DNA of 9,472 nt, from positions 1 to 9,472 of the forward strand of contig SFRS01000018.1 of NCBI GenBank assembly GCA_004562175.1. The letters run 5' to 3'. A program made the position numbers and the translations under genes. This document shows, in pieces, positions 1-6,939 of the stretch; position 1 is the first letter of the stretch; each line of letters begins with the position of its first letter. This DNA is from a bacterium. GTDB taxonomy: Bacteria > Bacillota > Negativicutes > Acidaminococcales > Acidaminococcaceae. The notes under the pieces are model-generated. The model ran no database searches and was not told the origin of the DNA. It saw only the letters and a list, made by a program, of their open reading frames with translations.

Positions 1-768
1 GATACAGCGAGCTTTGTCAGATATCGTAAAGCAATTTGCCAATTCCTCTTGCCTTGGGTCGATATCGGCAATCTTAAAGCCCTTTGTCACTGGGAAGCCC
101 TCGCGAATCATGCCGCGGATGATTCCCGTTAAGGTCGCTTCCACTGGCACTACTTCCCCTGACGCGGTGGTTATCTCCGCAATAACCTGTCCCTTTTCCA
201 CAAGACTACCAATATCCTGCACAATGTGTAAAACGCCTGCAACAGGCGCATGTAGCACCCGTTCCTTGCCGTAGCCGGCAATGATGCCGGGGATGCCGCT
301 ATTAGGCGCAGCACTACCTTGCGTAATCACGCGCCCCAGATTGTGCCCTCGCTTGGTCTCCACCACTGCGTGCACATCCGTGCCCGCCTCAAAGCCAGGC
401 CCTAGGGCGATGGTAAGAGGTGCCATCTCCATGGTCGTGCCTAAATTCCTTTTCGCAATGATTGCATCAATCACAATATCCGGCTGTAAAATTTGTACGC
501 AGCTAGCCTTTTCATCCACGAAGATGGGTACCTGCCCCTCTTGCCACACCGCCACAGCTTCGCTGAGGCTGTGGATCAAAACGCCGGTCATACCTTCCAC
601 AGTAGCCTCGCCTGCATATACCGCTTCACACAAGGCAACCTGTCTCCTGATGGCTGCAGGATGGGCACATTCCAAAACCAAGGGCGTGAAGCCACTGCGC
701 CACAGGCGATGAATCACGCCCGTGGCCAAATCGCCACCACCACGCACTACAATTCGTACATTTTGCAT
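1..768 (-). CDS. yqeB: Selenium-dependent molybdenum hydroxylase accessory protein YqeB (EF2563 family), C-terminus cut by window edge
   Basis: Open for 256 codons from an ATG at 768 to the left edge with no stop, so the gene is partial at its C-terminus. An AAGGAG ribosome binding site (776-781) lies 7 bases upstream of the start. The N-terminus has a glycine-rich nucleotide-binding-like motif, VVRGGGDLATGVIHRLW (residues 7-23), followed by family-like blocks around EMAPLTIALGPGFEAGTDVH (114-133) and a region near 170-200 resembling a small biotinyl/lipoyl-type fold (HAPVAGVL..EKGQVIAEI). The EF2563/YqeB family is known by genome co-occurrence with selD and selenium-dependent xanthine dehydrogenase-type hydroxylases, and is thought to help make or insert the labile selenium cofactor. 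No biochemical activity is firmly established. It follows yqeC by 61 bases and is probably cotranscribed with it. Few residues should be missing, as family members are usually only slightly longer. Confidence 0.9.
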   Translation of the reverse strand, partial: MQNVRIVVRGGGDLATGVIHRLWRSGFTPLVLECAHPAAIRRQVALCEAVYAGEATVEGMTGVLIHSLSEAVAVWQEGQVPIFVDEKASCVQILQPDIVIDAIIAKRNLGTTMEMAPLTIALGPGFEAGTDVHAVVETKRGHNLGRVITQGSAAPNSGIPGIIAGYGKERVLHAPVAGVLHIVQDIGSLVEKGQVIAEITTASGEVVPVEATLTGIIRGMIREGFPVTKGFKIADIDPRQEELANCFTISDKARCI

Positions 769-829
769 TTTTATGCTCCTTCACTCATTCTCTAGAAGTT
801 AATTTTCTCAAGCCATAAAATATATACGC

Positions 830-1564
830 TTAGCAGCCACTCGGAGCCAAGCCCCGTAGCCATATTCGGTCATAATCCATTCCTTGAGCCACAAGCAGCT
901 CTTGCATGGCTTTGGCCTGGGCTTGGTCTACTAAATCACATTTATTCAAAGCTATATAATAGGCCCGGGAGCCAACCGCCTTCCGACTCCCCTGCTCACT
1001 TAATAAAATTTGCGCGAGCTTGGTTTCGTCCAGTAACAAATTACAGCTAGAAGCAAAAAGCTTTTGTCCCAGCTGCCAACGAAAGCAGCCCTCCTCCAAG
1101 CTTTTGCCCAAGGCATCCAAGCCTGCCACCGCAATCACAATATCACTTTCCCCTAGCAGCACGGGCTCGTGCTCCGCCGGCAGCTTGCAAGGCATTTGCT
1201 TGGCGCCATCAGCCTCGATTAAAGCCACATCGCAGGCCTGCAGAGCTTCATTTTGCAGCTTCTCAGCAGGTGCAATCAGCTTGCCCGTACCAGCCTCCAG
1301 CGAGCCGATAATTCCATACTGACCCTGCCGCCATAATTGTTCCAATTCCTGTAGAGTGGTCGCATATTCGCGTGCCACAGCATTAGTTCCATCCTTAGCC
1401 CGCGGCAACCAAATGTGCGTTGTTGTCAGAACCACAACCCTTTTGCCCTGCTCGGCAAAATGCTCTGCCAGCTCATACATAATGGTGGTCTTGCCACCGC
1501 CACCAACGAGAGAGATGATGTGCTTCTTATTATCATGTAAAAAATTCCAAGGACATGTGAGCAT
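830..1564 (-). CDS. yqeC: Selenium cofactor biosynthesis protein YqeC (putative P-loop NTPase)
   Basis: A 244-residue protein belonging to the YqeC family of accessory proteins for selenium-dependent molybdenum hydroxylases. Visible motifs are a Walker A-like P-loop GGGGKTT (residues 21-27) after a hydrophobic strand, TTTHIWLP (47-54), the conserved block LIEADGAKQMPCKLPAEHEP (115-134), and a G4-like NKCD (207-210), so nucleotide binding is likely. The reading frame is open upstream to 1645, but I chose the ATG at 1564. AGGAGG (1572-1577) sits 7 bases before it, and the predicted promoter (1599-1627) lies between the two starts, so an upstream start would fall outside the transcript. It is the first gene of a probable yqeC-yqeB operon. 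The exact chemistry is unknown; a role in selenium cofactor maturation is inferred from family co-occurrence. Confidence 0.9.
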   Translation of the reverse strand: MLTCPWNFLHDNKKHIISLVGGGGKTTIMYELAEHFAEQGKRVVVLTTTHIWLPRAKDGTNAVAREYATTLQELEQLWRQGQYGIIGSLEAGTGKLIAPAEKLQNEALQACDVALIEADGAKQMPCKLPAEHEPVLLGESDIVIAVAGLDALGKSLEEGCFRWQLGQKLFASSCNLLLDETKLAQILLSEQGSRKAVGSRAYYIALNKCDLVDQAQAKAMQELLVAQGMDYDRIWLRGLAPSGC

Positions 1565-1571
1565 GCTCCGT

Positions 1572-1577
1572 CCTCCT
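1572..1577 (-). promoter_or_regulatory. Ribosome binding site that fixes the yqeC start
   Basis: The minus strand reads AGGAGG, 7 bases before the ATG at 1564. It supports this start over the in-frame ATG at 1645. Confidence 0.85.
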
Positions 1578-1598
1578 ACCTTGAGTTCAGATAAACAT

Positions 1599-1627
1599 AT
1601 TATATCAAATATTTTTCCAGCCCTCAA
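1599..1627 (-). promoter_or_regulatory. Sigma-A-type promoter of yqeC-yqeB
   Basis: On the minus strand a -35 box TTGAGG (1622-1627, 4 of 6 consensus bases) and a perfect -10 box TATAAT (1599-1604) are 17 bases apart. Transcription would start near 1592, leaving a leader of about 28 bases that contains the AGGAGG site. Confidence 0.75.
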
Positions 1628-1797
1628 TTGTGCCTGAACAGTCAATGCCTTGTATTAGTATTTCTAATGGATAAATTAAATATTGCATTCCTACTATGTG
1701 GAATGTAGACGGAATAATAAAATTGTAATTGTTGTTTTTTAAGGAACCGTCGTGTCCCTAGTAATTACCTTGCAATTCTAGAAAACAGACATGAACT
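1628..1797. other. AT-rich spacer between ilvD terminator and yqeC promoter, with two small inverted repeats
   Basis: The gene-free stretch 1565-1929 holds the yqeC leader and promoter, this spacer, and the ilvD 3' untranslated region with its terminator. In the spacer I see two dyads: ATTAG/CTAAT (1654-1658 with 1664-1668) and CATTCC/GGAATG (1686-1691 with 1700-1705). Either could be an operator upstream of the yqeC promoter, but no known regulator motif is recognised. No credible small ORF was seen. Confidence 0.4.
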
Positions 1798-1829
1798 AAA
1801 AAAGCAGTCACTCCTGCAAGTGACTGCTT
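1798..1829 (-). terminator. Rho-independent terminator of ilvD
   Basis: An 11-bp perfect stem (1802-1812 with 1819-1829, arms AAGCAGTCACT and AGTGACTGCTT) has a 6-base loop. On the minus strand it is followed by a run of T residues (plus-strand A run 1798-1803). It lies about 100 bases after the ilvD stop. The stem is nearly the same as the one at 5426-5461. Confidence 0.88.
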
Positions 1830-1929
1830 CTTTAATACCTTCTCTTGTACATTCAATGCGGACAAAAGTGCTGAGTTTTTATCCTACCTGAAATTCTACC
1901 AAAAAGAACGTTCGCTTTATCTAATTTTA

Positions 1930-3606
1930 TTAATCCTGTCCGGGAACCTTCAGTACGGCGCCGGTAGCAGCGGAGGTAACCAGAGCTGCATAGCGTGCCA
2001 AGTAACCGGATTTTACCTTCGGCTCGGGGCAAACCCATTTAGCACGGCGTTCGGCCAATTCCTCATCGGTCAGCTTCACGTTCAGGGTGCGGTTCGGAAT
2101 ATCAATTTCGATGATATCCCCATTTTCAATCAACGCAATGTTACCACCCTCGCGAGCTTCCGGGGAAATGTGACCAATGCAAGCACCGCGGGTAGCGCCG
2201 GAGAAGCGACCATCGGTTAAGAGGGCAACGTCCTTGTCATGACCCATACCAGCCAGCACGGAGGTGGGATTCAGCATCTCGCGCATGCCGGGACCACCCT
2301 TCGGACCTTCGTAGCGAATAACAACTACGTCACCGGATTGTACTTCCTTGCCGCAAATTGCTGCAATAGCTTCATCCTCGGAATTGTATACCTTGGCCGG
2401 ACCACTGAATACCTTCATGGTGGGGTCAACAGCGGATTCCTTAACAACGGAGCATTCCGGAGCAATATTGCCCTTTAAAACAGCGATGCCGCCGGTCTTG
2501 TTATAGGGATTCTCGATGCTGTGAATGACATCGGGGCGTTGAATTTCAGCATGCTCGATAATTTCGCCAATAGTCTTGCCGCTAACGGTAGCGCAATCCT
2601 TGTTGATGATGCCCAAGCGATCCAATTCATGCATAACAGCAGGAATACCGCCAGCTTCGTTCAAGTCGATAATATGGTGGCTGCCACCGGGGGACAGCTT
2701 GGTCAGGTAAGGAGTGTGCTTGGAGATTTCGTCGAAGAGCTCCAAGGGCAGCTGCAGACCAGCTTCATGAGCAATAGCGGGCAGATGCAGAGCAGTGTTG
2801 GAGGAGCCGCCAATAGCCATATCCACAGTAATGGCGTTCTTGAAGGCTTCCATAGTCATGATATCGCGGGGGCATTTGTTTTCAGCAACCAGCTTCATTA
2901 CAGCCATGCCAGCATGCTTAGCCAGAGCGATACGTTTGCCGTTATAAGCAGCGGGGATGGTACCATTGCCGGGCAGACCCATGCCCAAAACCTCGGTTAA
3001 GCAGTTCATGGTGTTTGCGGTGAACAGGCCGGAGCAGGAGCCACAGCCAGGGCAAGCGCAATGCTCGATTTCGCTGAGCTGACAAGCATCAATTTGGCCG
3101 GATTCAAAGCGACCTGCTGCTTCAAAAACAGTGGAAACGCTGATATCCTTGCCGTGCAAACGGCCGGGCAGCATGGGACCACCGCTTACTACTACGGCAG
3201 GAATGTTCAAACGAGCGGCTGCCATGAGCATGCCAGGAACAATCTTGTCGCAGTTGGGAATCAAAATCAAGCCATCAAAGGCATGACCATTGGCCACAGC
3301 CTCAATGGAGTCAGCAACCAGCTCACGGCTGGCCAGAGGATACTTCATGCCATCATGACCCATAGCAATACCATCGCAAATGCCGATAGCAGGGAATTCG
3401 ATGGGAGTACCGCCGGCTTCCAAAACACCATATTTAGCTGCTTGAGCGATGGTGTCCAAATGCATATGGCCGGGGATGATTTCGTTGGCGGCACAGCAAA
3501 TGCCGATTAAAGGTTTTTGTAATTCTTCTTCAGTATAACCCATGGCATAAAACAGAGAGCGATGGGCTGCGCGGGTGGAACCTTTTTTTACTTCTATACT
3601 GCGCAT
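1930..3606 (-). CDS. ilvD: Dihydroxy-acid dehydratase IlvD
   Basis: A full-length 558-residue dihydroxy-acid dehydratase. This iron-sulfur enzyme removes water from 2,3-dihydroxyisovalerate and 2,3-dihydroxy-3-methylvalerate in the penultimate shared step of valine, leucine and isoleucine synthesis. Signatures are NCDKIVPGM (118-126) and [19 protein letters not shown] (185-203), with cysteine ligands of the cluster, and near the C-terminus [20 protein letters not shown]. The N-terminal segment reads IIPGHMHLD, as in the Escherichia coli type, not with the cysteine seen in the three-cysteine [2Fe-2S] enzymes, so an oxygen-sensitive [4Fe-4S] cluster is likely (inference). Start ATG at 3606 with AAAGAGG (3616-3622) 9 bases upstream. 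It stands alone between its own promoter and terminator; no other ilv or leu genes are in the window. Confidence 0.98.
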   Translation of the reverse strand: MRSIEVKKGSTRAAHRSLFYAMGYTEEELQKPLIGICCAANEIIPGHMHLDTIAQAAKYGVLEAGGTPIEFPAIGICDGIAMGHDGMKYPLASRELVADSIEAVANGHAFDGLILIPNCDKIVPGMLMAAARLNIPAVVVSGGPMLPGRLHGKDISVSTVFEAAGRFESGQIDACQLSEIEHCACPGCGSCSGLFTANTMNCLTEVLGMGLPGNGTIPAAYNGKRIALAKHAGMAVMKLVAENKCPRDIMTMEAFKNAITVDMAIGGSSNTALHLPAIAHEAGLQLPLELFDEISKHTPYLTKLSPGGSHHIIDLNEAGGIPAVMHELDRLGIINKDCATVSGKTIGEIIEHAEIQRPDVIHSIENPYNKTGGIAVLKGNIAPECSVVKESAVDPTMKVFSGPAKVYNSEDEAIAAICGKEVQSGDVVVIRYEGPKGGPGMREMLNPTSVLAGMGHDKDVALLTDGRFSGATRGACIGHISPEAREGGNIALIENGDIIEIDIPNRTLNVKLTDEELAERRAKWVCPEPKVKSGYLARYAALVTSAATGAVLKVPGQD

Positions 3607-3639
3607 ATTTTCAGACCTCTTTCCCTAGTAAAATAAATC

Positions 3640-3655
3640 ATGTCTTTACAGACAT
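3640..3655 (-). promoter_or_regulatory. Small inverted repeat in the ilvD leader
   Basis: ATGTCT and AGACAT form a perfect 6-bp dyad around a 4-base spacer, within the predicted 70-base ilvD leader and about 20 bases upstream of the ribosome binding site. It could be an operator or a small RNA hairpin. The leader is too short for a T-box riboswitch, and no leader peptide or attenuator was seen. Confidence 0.4.
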
Positions 3656-3683
3656 AGTAAGACCACAGAAGGGTACTTAAAGA

Positions 3684-3712
3684 ATTTTACATTTTTTGGG
3701 AGCAAAAGTCAA
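3684..3712 (-). promoter_or_regulatory. Sigma-A-type promoter of ilvD
   Basis: On the minus strand, -35 TTGACT (3707-3712, 5 of 6) and -10 TAAAAT (3684-3689, 5 of 6) are exactly 17 bases apart. Transcription would start near 3677, about 70 bases before the ilvD start codon. Confidence 0.75.
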
Positions 3713-3837
3713 ATTTTATGGACTAAAATCATTTAGTTTGAGTAAATTCAATGGTCAAAGCTCTATTTTAGTTACAATGCTTACACTTTTAAGTAAAAGT
3801 TCTCAAAGATTTCACTGTATAAAGCTTCTTAGTAGGT

Positions 3838-3843
3838 TATAAT
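3838..3843 (+). promoter_or_regulatory. -10 box of the fabK promoter
   Basis: A perfect TATAAT lies 36 bases before the fabK start. No good -35 box is at the ideal distance: TTCACT (3811-3816, 4 of 6) is 21 bases upstream. Transcription probably starts near 3850, giving a leader of about 30 bases. Confidence 0.6.
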
Positions 3844-3866
3844 GGAAGGGACAGATTTTTGGCTTT

Positions 3867-3872
3867 CGGAGG
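3867..3872 (+). promoter_or_regulatory. Ribosome binding site that fixes the fabK start
   Basis: CGGAGG lies 7 bases before the ATG at 3880. An in-frame TTG at 3859 has no such site and would place the Shine-Dalgarno sequence inside the coding region, so ATG 3880 is preferred. Confidence 0.85.
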
Positions 3873-3879
3873 TTTTATT

Positions 3880-4824
3880 ATGCAAACTAAGCTTACCCAA
3901 TTATTAGGCATTAAATATCCCATTATTCAAGGTGGCATGGCATGGACCAGTGACGCAGTTTTGGCGGCAGCTGTTTCCAACGCCGGTGGTGCCGGTATTA
4001 TTGGCAGCGGTGGTCGTACCGTGGAATGGACTCGCGAAGAGGTGCGCAAGGCCAAGGAGCTGACCAGCAAGCCCTTTGGTGTGAATGTGATGCTCATGGC
4101 TCCCAATATCGCTGAAATTATCGACATGCTTTGCGAAGAAAAGGTGGCCTTTGTTACCTTGGGCGCAGGCAATCCCGTGCCCCATATTGAAAAATTCCAT
4201 GCTGCTGGCATCAAGGTTATTCCTGTTGTGCCCAATGTGAAGCTGGCACAGCGTATTGAAGCAGCCGGGGCCGATGCTATGGTTGTGGAAGGTATGGAGG
4301 CAGGTGGTCATATTGGCAAGCAAACCACCATGGCTTTGATGGAAAATGTGCTTCCCAATGTGAAGAATATTCCTGTACTGGTTGCAGGCGGCATCAGCGA
4401 TGGTCGTGCCTTGGCCGCAGCTCTGGTGATGGGCGCTGACGGCGTGCAAATGGGCAGTCGCTTCCTCCTGACTACTGAATGCCCTGCACATCCTGCTGCT
4501 AAGGAAGCCATCATCAAGGCTACTGATACGGACAGCGTGGCTACCGGTTACAGCCGTAATTTGGGTGTGCGCTGCTTGGCTAACGCCTTTACAGATGCTT
4601 ATACTGCTAAGGAAATCGCCGGCGCACCTAAGGAAGAGCTCATGGCCATGGGCACTGGTACCAATCGCCGCGGCATTATGGAGGGCGACACCGAAAACGG
4701 CACCGTGATGGTTGGTCAAAGCTTGAATGTGCTCAACGATATCATGCCCTGCAAGGATGTCATCGAGCGCATCATTTGCGAAGCTAAGCAAGCACTTGAA
4801 CGTGCCAGAAGTATCGAGTTTTAA
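3880..4824 (+). CDS. fabK: Enoyl-[acyl-carrier-protein] reductase FabK (FMN-dependent)
   Basis: A 314-residue TIM-barrel flavoprotein of the FabK / nitronate monooxygenase superfamily. FabK reduces trans-2-enoyl-ACP with NAD(P)H and FMN, the last step of each round of type II fatty acid elongation, and is the triclosan-insensitive alternative to FabI. The sequence follows the FabK pattern throughout: YPIIQGGMAW (13-22), KPFGVNVMLMAP (64-75), GAGNP (95-99), KFHAAGIKVIPVVPNV (105-120) and VEGMEAGGHIGKQTTM (136-151). The last of these is the FabK signature and contains the catalytic-type histidine at 144. The phosphate-binding segment AGGISDGRALAAAL (169-182) precedes GADGVQMGSRF (185-195). The length matches known FabK. 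It is a single-gene unit, away from any visible fab cluster, so a second enoyl reductase elsewhere, or a related nitronate monooxygenase activity, cannot be excluded. Confidence 0.9.
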   Translation: MQTKLTQLLGIKYPIIQGGMAWTSDAVLAAAVSNAGGAGIIGSGGRTVEWTREEVRKAKELTSKPFGVNVMLMAPNIAEIIDMLCEEKVAFVTLGAGNPVPHIEKFHAAGIKVIPVVPNVKLAQRIEAAGADAMVVEGMEAGGHIGKQTTMALMENVLPNVKNIPVLVAGGISDGRALAAALVMGADGVQMGSRFLLTTECPAHPAAKEAIIKATDTDSVATGYSRNLGVRCLANAFTDAYTAKEIAGAPKEELMAMGTGTNRRGIMEGDTENGTVMVGQSLNVLNDIMPCKDVIERIICEAKQALERARSIEF

Positions 4825-4834
4825 GTAAGAAGGG

Positions 4835-4875
4835 CCATGCTGTGGCACTGCCATGGCATGGTTTTCTTTCTCTTC
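4835..4875 (+). terminator. Rho-independent terminator of fabK
   Basis: A 12-bp stem (4835-4846 with 4850-4861, two G-U wobbles) closes a 3-base ACT loop and is followed by TTTTCTTTCTCTTCT, just 10 bases after the fabK stop codon. Confidence 0.85.
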
Positions 4876-4911
4876 TACCCAAGAAATTTTTGCTATTGGG
4901 GCTCATGGTAA

Positions 4912-4947
4912 TTGCAATTTGACCTGAAATAAGATATCATAATATGT
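4912..4947 (+). promoter_or_regulatory. Probable promoter of the OmpH/Skp-like gene
   Basis: This stretch has overlapping -35-like boxes TTGCAA (4912-4917) and TTGACC (4919-4924), and -10-like CATAAT (4938-4943, 5 of 6). Spacings are 20 and 13 bases, neither ideal, so the exact boxes are unsure. The preceding fabK terminator implies that a separate promoter is needed here. Confidence 0.4.
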
Positions 4948-4980
4948 AGTGCATAAAATTTACGAAAAGAGGTTACTTTA

Positions 4981-5412
4981 ATGAAAAAATATTTACTGAC
5001 TCTGGTGATGACTTTGGTTTTGGCTTTGGGCTGCATGGGCTCCGCCTTTGCTGCTGAAAGCAATCTGGTTGGCTATGTTAATGTGGAGCGCGTGTTCCGC
5101 AACCATCCTGATATGCAAGCAACCATGAGCGTTTTGAAGCTGGAACGCCAAAAGGCACAACAAGAGTTTGAAGCTAAAGCTCCCAGTTTAGACGATAAGG
5201 GCAAACAAGAGCTGGGCCAAAAGTTGAGCGAGCAAGTTGACAAAAAGGAAGCTTCCCTGCTGAATCCCATTCGTGCAGCTATCCGTAAGGCTATTGCCGA
5301 GGTTGCCAAAGCTCATGGTATTGCCAATGTAGTTGACGCTAGCGCTATGGTTTATGGCGGTATGGATTTGACCGATGAGGTTATGGCTCAAGTTAACGGC
5401 GCAAAGAAGTAA
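4981..5412 (+). CDS. OmpH/Skp family periplasmic chaperone-like protein
   Basis: A 143-residue protein with a clear signal peptide: a lysine pair, a hydrophobic core, and likely signal peptidase I cleavage after SAFA (residue 24). The mature part begins GYVNVERVFRNHPDMQ, a typical OmpH/Skp opening. A charged, probably coiled-coil segment follows (about 50-95, rich in K, E and Q), then a C-terminal beta-type segment ANVVDASAMVYGGMDLTDEV. Skp-family proteins hold unfolded outer-membrane proteins in the periplasm as trimers. The mature length (about 119) is shorter than E. coli Skp, mostly in the coiled-coil arm. AAAGAGG (4966-4972) lies 8 bases before the ATG. A cysteine at residue 18 (ALGC) is a poor lipobox, so a lipoprotein is less likely. 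In many diderms skp lies next to bamA or lpx genes, but here it is alone. Confidence 0.85.
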   Translation: MKKYLLTLVMTLVLALGCMGSAFAAESNLVGYVNVERVFRNHPDMQATMSVLKLERQKAQQEFEAKAPSLDDKGKQELGQKLSEQVDKKEASLLNPIRAAIRKAIAEVAKAHGIANVVDASAMVYGGMDLTDEVMAQVNGAKK

Positions 5413-5424
5413 TTTGTTATTCAT

Positions 5425-5461
5425 AAAAAAAGCAGTCACTTGTACAGGTGACTGCTTTTTT
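5425..5461. terminator. Bidirectional terminator between the OmpH-like gene and rarA
   Basis: A long stem built on GCAGTCAC (5432-5439) and GTGACTGC (5448-5455) extends outward by A-T pairs, so it has a T run on both strands. It lies 13 bases after the OmpH-like stop codon and about 30 bases after the rarA stop on the opposite strand, so it can serve both convergent genes. The stem core matches the ilvD terminator at 1802-1829. Confidence 0.9.
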
Positions 5462-5491
5462 ATATGCATTTGACTTAAGCTTTTGTAAAAT

Positions 5492-6790
5492 TTACGGCTT
5501 GCGTCTCCCCTTGTCTTCTCCGTGACCAGTGGGATGGTAATACTTGGTGCCAAGGAGCTCATCGGGTAGATATTGCTGCTGCACCCAACCTCCAGGGAAA
5601 TCATGAGGATATTTATAGGTCAGGCCATGGCCAAGGGCCTTAGCGCCGGGATAATGAGCATCGCGCAAATGCTTGGGCACACTGCCACAGTTGCGACTAC
5701 GCACGTCCTGACGGGCGCTGGCAATGCCCATGTAGGCGCTGTTGCTCTTGGGAGCGTTAGCGATGTAGCACACTGCCTCGGCGAGGGGAATTTGCGCTTC
5801 AGGCCAGCCGACGAAGTCGGCTGCTTGGGCCGCTGCATTGGCGACCACGAGAGCCTGTGGGTCTGCCAGACCCACATCCTCGGCGGCGCAGATGACAATG
5901 CGGCGGGCAATAAAGCGCAAATCCTCGCCGCCCTCAATCATGCGCGCCAAGTAATGCAGCGCCGCGTCCGCGTCGCTGCCCCGCATGCTCTTAATAAAGG
6001 CACTGATAATATCATAATGCTGGTCGCCCTTTTTGTCGTAGCGCTGCATAGCAGTACCGATGACGCTGCGCAGTACCTCAGGAGTGAGCAAGCGCTCACC
6101 CTCACCCACTGCTGGCAGCATGAACTCTGCCTGCTCTAGGATATTGAGCGCGCCGCGGGCGTCGCCCGCAGCAAAGTCCGCAATAATTCGCAGGGCCTCC
6201 GGCTCTGCTTGAAAGCTATTGCCAAAGCCCCGCTCGCTGTCAGCGATTGCTCGCTGCAAAATCTGCACCAAATGCGTAGGCTGCAGCTTCTCTAAGCGCA
6301 CCACCTTCATGCGGGAAAGCAAGGGTGAATTGATTTCGAAGAAGGGGTTTTCTGTGGTGGCACCAATGAGCACGATGGTGCCATTTTCCACATAGGGCAG
6401 CAGCACATCCTGCTGTGCCTTATTAAAGCGATGAATCTCATCGATGAACACGATGGTGCGCCCCATGCCACGGCGCTGCTCCTCCTGAGCCTTGGCGATG
6501 AGCTTGCGCAGCTCCGGCACGCCGCTGGACACGGCGTTGATGGAGACGAATTGCTCGCCGGTCACGTGGGCAATGACTTGCGCCAGCGTGGTCTTGCCCG
6601 TGCCCGGCGGCCCATAAAAGAGCACCGATTGGAGCATATCACGCTCAATCATCCGCCGCAAAGGACTCCCCTTGCCCACGGCCTTTTCCTGGCCCACAAA
6701 ATCACCGAGCTTCTCAGGCCGCATGCGGTCCGCAAGCGGTTTCGTCTGTCTTTGTTCACTTGCGAATAGATTCGTAAATAAGCTTTCCAT
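5492..6790 (-). CDS. rarA: Replication-associated recombination protein RarA (MgsA/YrvN)
   Basis: A 432-residue clamp-loader-like AAA+ ATPase of the RarA/MgsA/WRNIP1 family, which acts at stalled or single-stranded replication forks. Motifs in order are RMRPEKLGDFVGQ (22-34), Walker A GPPGTGKTT (60-68), Walker B FIDEIHRFNKAQQD (115-128), sensor 1 GATTENPFFE (143-152), an arginine-finger-like LLSR (157-160) and sensor 2 GDARGALN (209-216). The C-terminal tetramerisation part has the family phrases SMRGSDADAALHYLARM and YKYPHD. The length is normal. Start ATG at 6790 with GAGGAG (6798-6803) 7 bases upstream. It lies in the same direction as hisS and aspS, as in Bacillus subtilis where yrvN follows aspS. 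No clear promoter of its own was found, so it may be read from upstream, possibly past the 6S RNA. Confidence 0.97.
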   Translation of the reverse strand: MESLFTNLFASEQRQTKPLADRMRPEKLGDFVGQEKAVGKGSPLRRMIERDMLQSVLFYGPPGTGKTTLAQVIAHVTGEQFVSINAVSSGVPELRKLIAKAQEEQRRGMGRTIVFIDEIHRFNKAQQDVLLPYVENGTIVLIGATTENPFFEINSPLLSRMKVVRLEKLQPTHLVQILQRAIADSERGFGNSFQAEPEALRIIADFAAGDARGALNILEQAEFMLPAVGEGERLLTPEVLRSVIGTAMQRYDKKGDQHYDIISAFIKSMRGSDADAALHYLARMIEGGEDLRFIARRIVICAAEDVGLADPQALVVANAAAQAADFVGWPEAQIPLAEAVCYIANAPKSNSAYMGIASARQDVRSRNCGSVPKHLRDAHYPGAKALGHGLTYKYPHDFPGGWVQQQYLPDELLGTKYYHPTGHGEDKGRRKP

Positions 6791-6825
6791 AAAATAGTCT
6801 CCTCAAGTTTTATAACTTCGAACAA

Positions 6826-6923
6826 GGTGGTCTAGAAAGTATTAGATACGAGCAAAATTGAGGAGTCGTACTAGAGGTACGTCGACGAAATTTTGTGAAG
6901 TAGATGATGCTTTATAGGCCGCC
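6826..6923 (+). repeat. Structured repeat, copy A (78-base unit 6836-6913 plus flanking outer stem)
   Basis: Same element as the copy at 7269-7366, in the same orientation. In the plus-strand transcript, outer arms 6826-6834 and 6915-6923 pair (9 bp, two U-G) and a G-A mismatch follows. Then 6836-6844 pairs with 6905-6913, next comes a tandem GA/GA internal loop, and then TAC/GTA. After a GA/GAA loop, the stem CAAAATT/AATTTTG (6853-6859 with 6889-6895) encloses a 29-base core (6860-6888) identical in both copies. The core holds the hairpin CGTAC-TAGAG-GTACG (6867-6881). It lies between the 6S RNA 3' end and the rarA start. Strand is assigned from wobble pairs, which are U-G on plus and would be A-C on minus. 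No known RNA family is recognised. Confidence 0.85.
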
Positions 6924-6939
6924 GCTATTTATCGTCTAT

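Noticed and set aside
14..795. Open frames on the plus strand at the left edge
   Set aside because: They are shadows of yqeB on the minus strand, which reads through the edge and shows clear family motifs.
1853..2038. A 61-codon minus-strand frame overlapping the ilvD 3' end
   Set aside because: It overlaps ilvD in another frame, has no good ribosome binding site and no recognisable motif.
3607..3879. T-box riboswitch or leucine/valine attenuator upstream of ilvD
   Set aside because: The predicted leader is only about 70 bases. It has one 6-bp dyad, no antiterminator, no T-box sequence and no leader peptide with branched-chain codons.
3904..4854. A 316-codon open frame on the minus strand opposite fabK
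   Set aside because: The translation is rich in His, Cys and Gly with no domain pattern. fabK on the plus strand has a promoter box, a ribosome binding site, a terminator and full family similarity.
4998..5034. Lipoprotein signal in the OmpH-like protein
   Set aside because: Residues before Cys18 read ALG, lacking the usual leucine at -3, and a better signal peptidase I site (SAFA) follows.
6809..6814. TATAAA on the minus strand as a -10 box for rarA
   Set aside because: Transcription would begin around 6802, inside the GAGGAG ribosome binding site, and no -35 box is present at a suitable distance.
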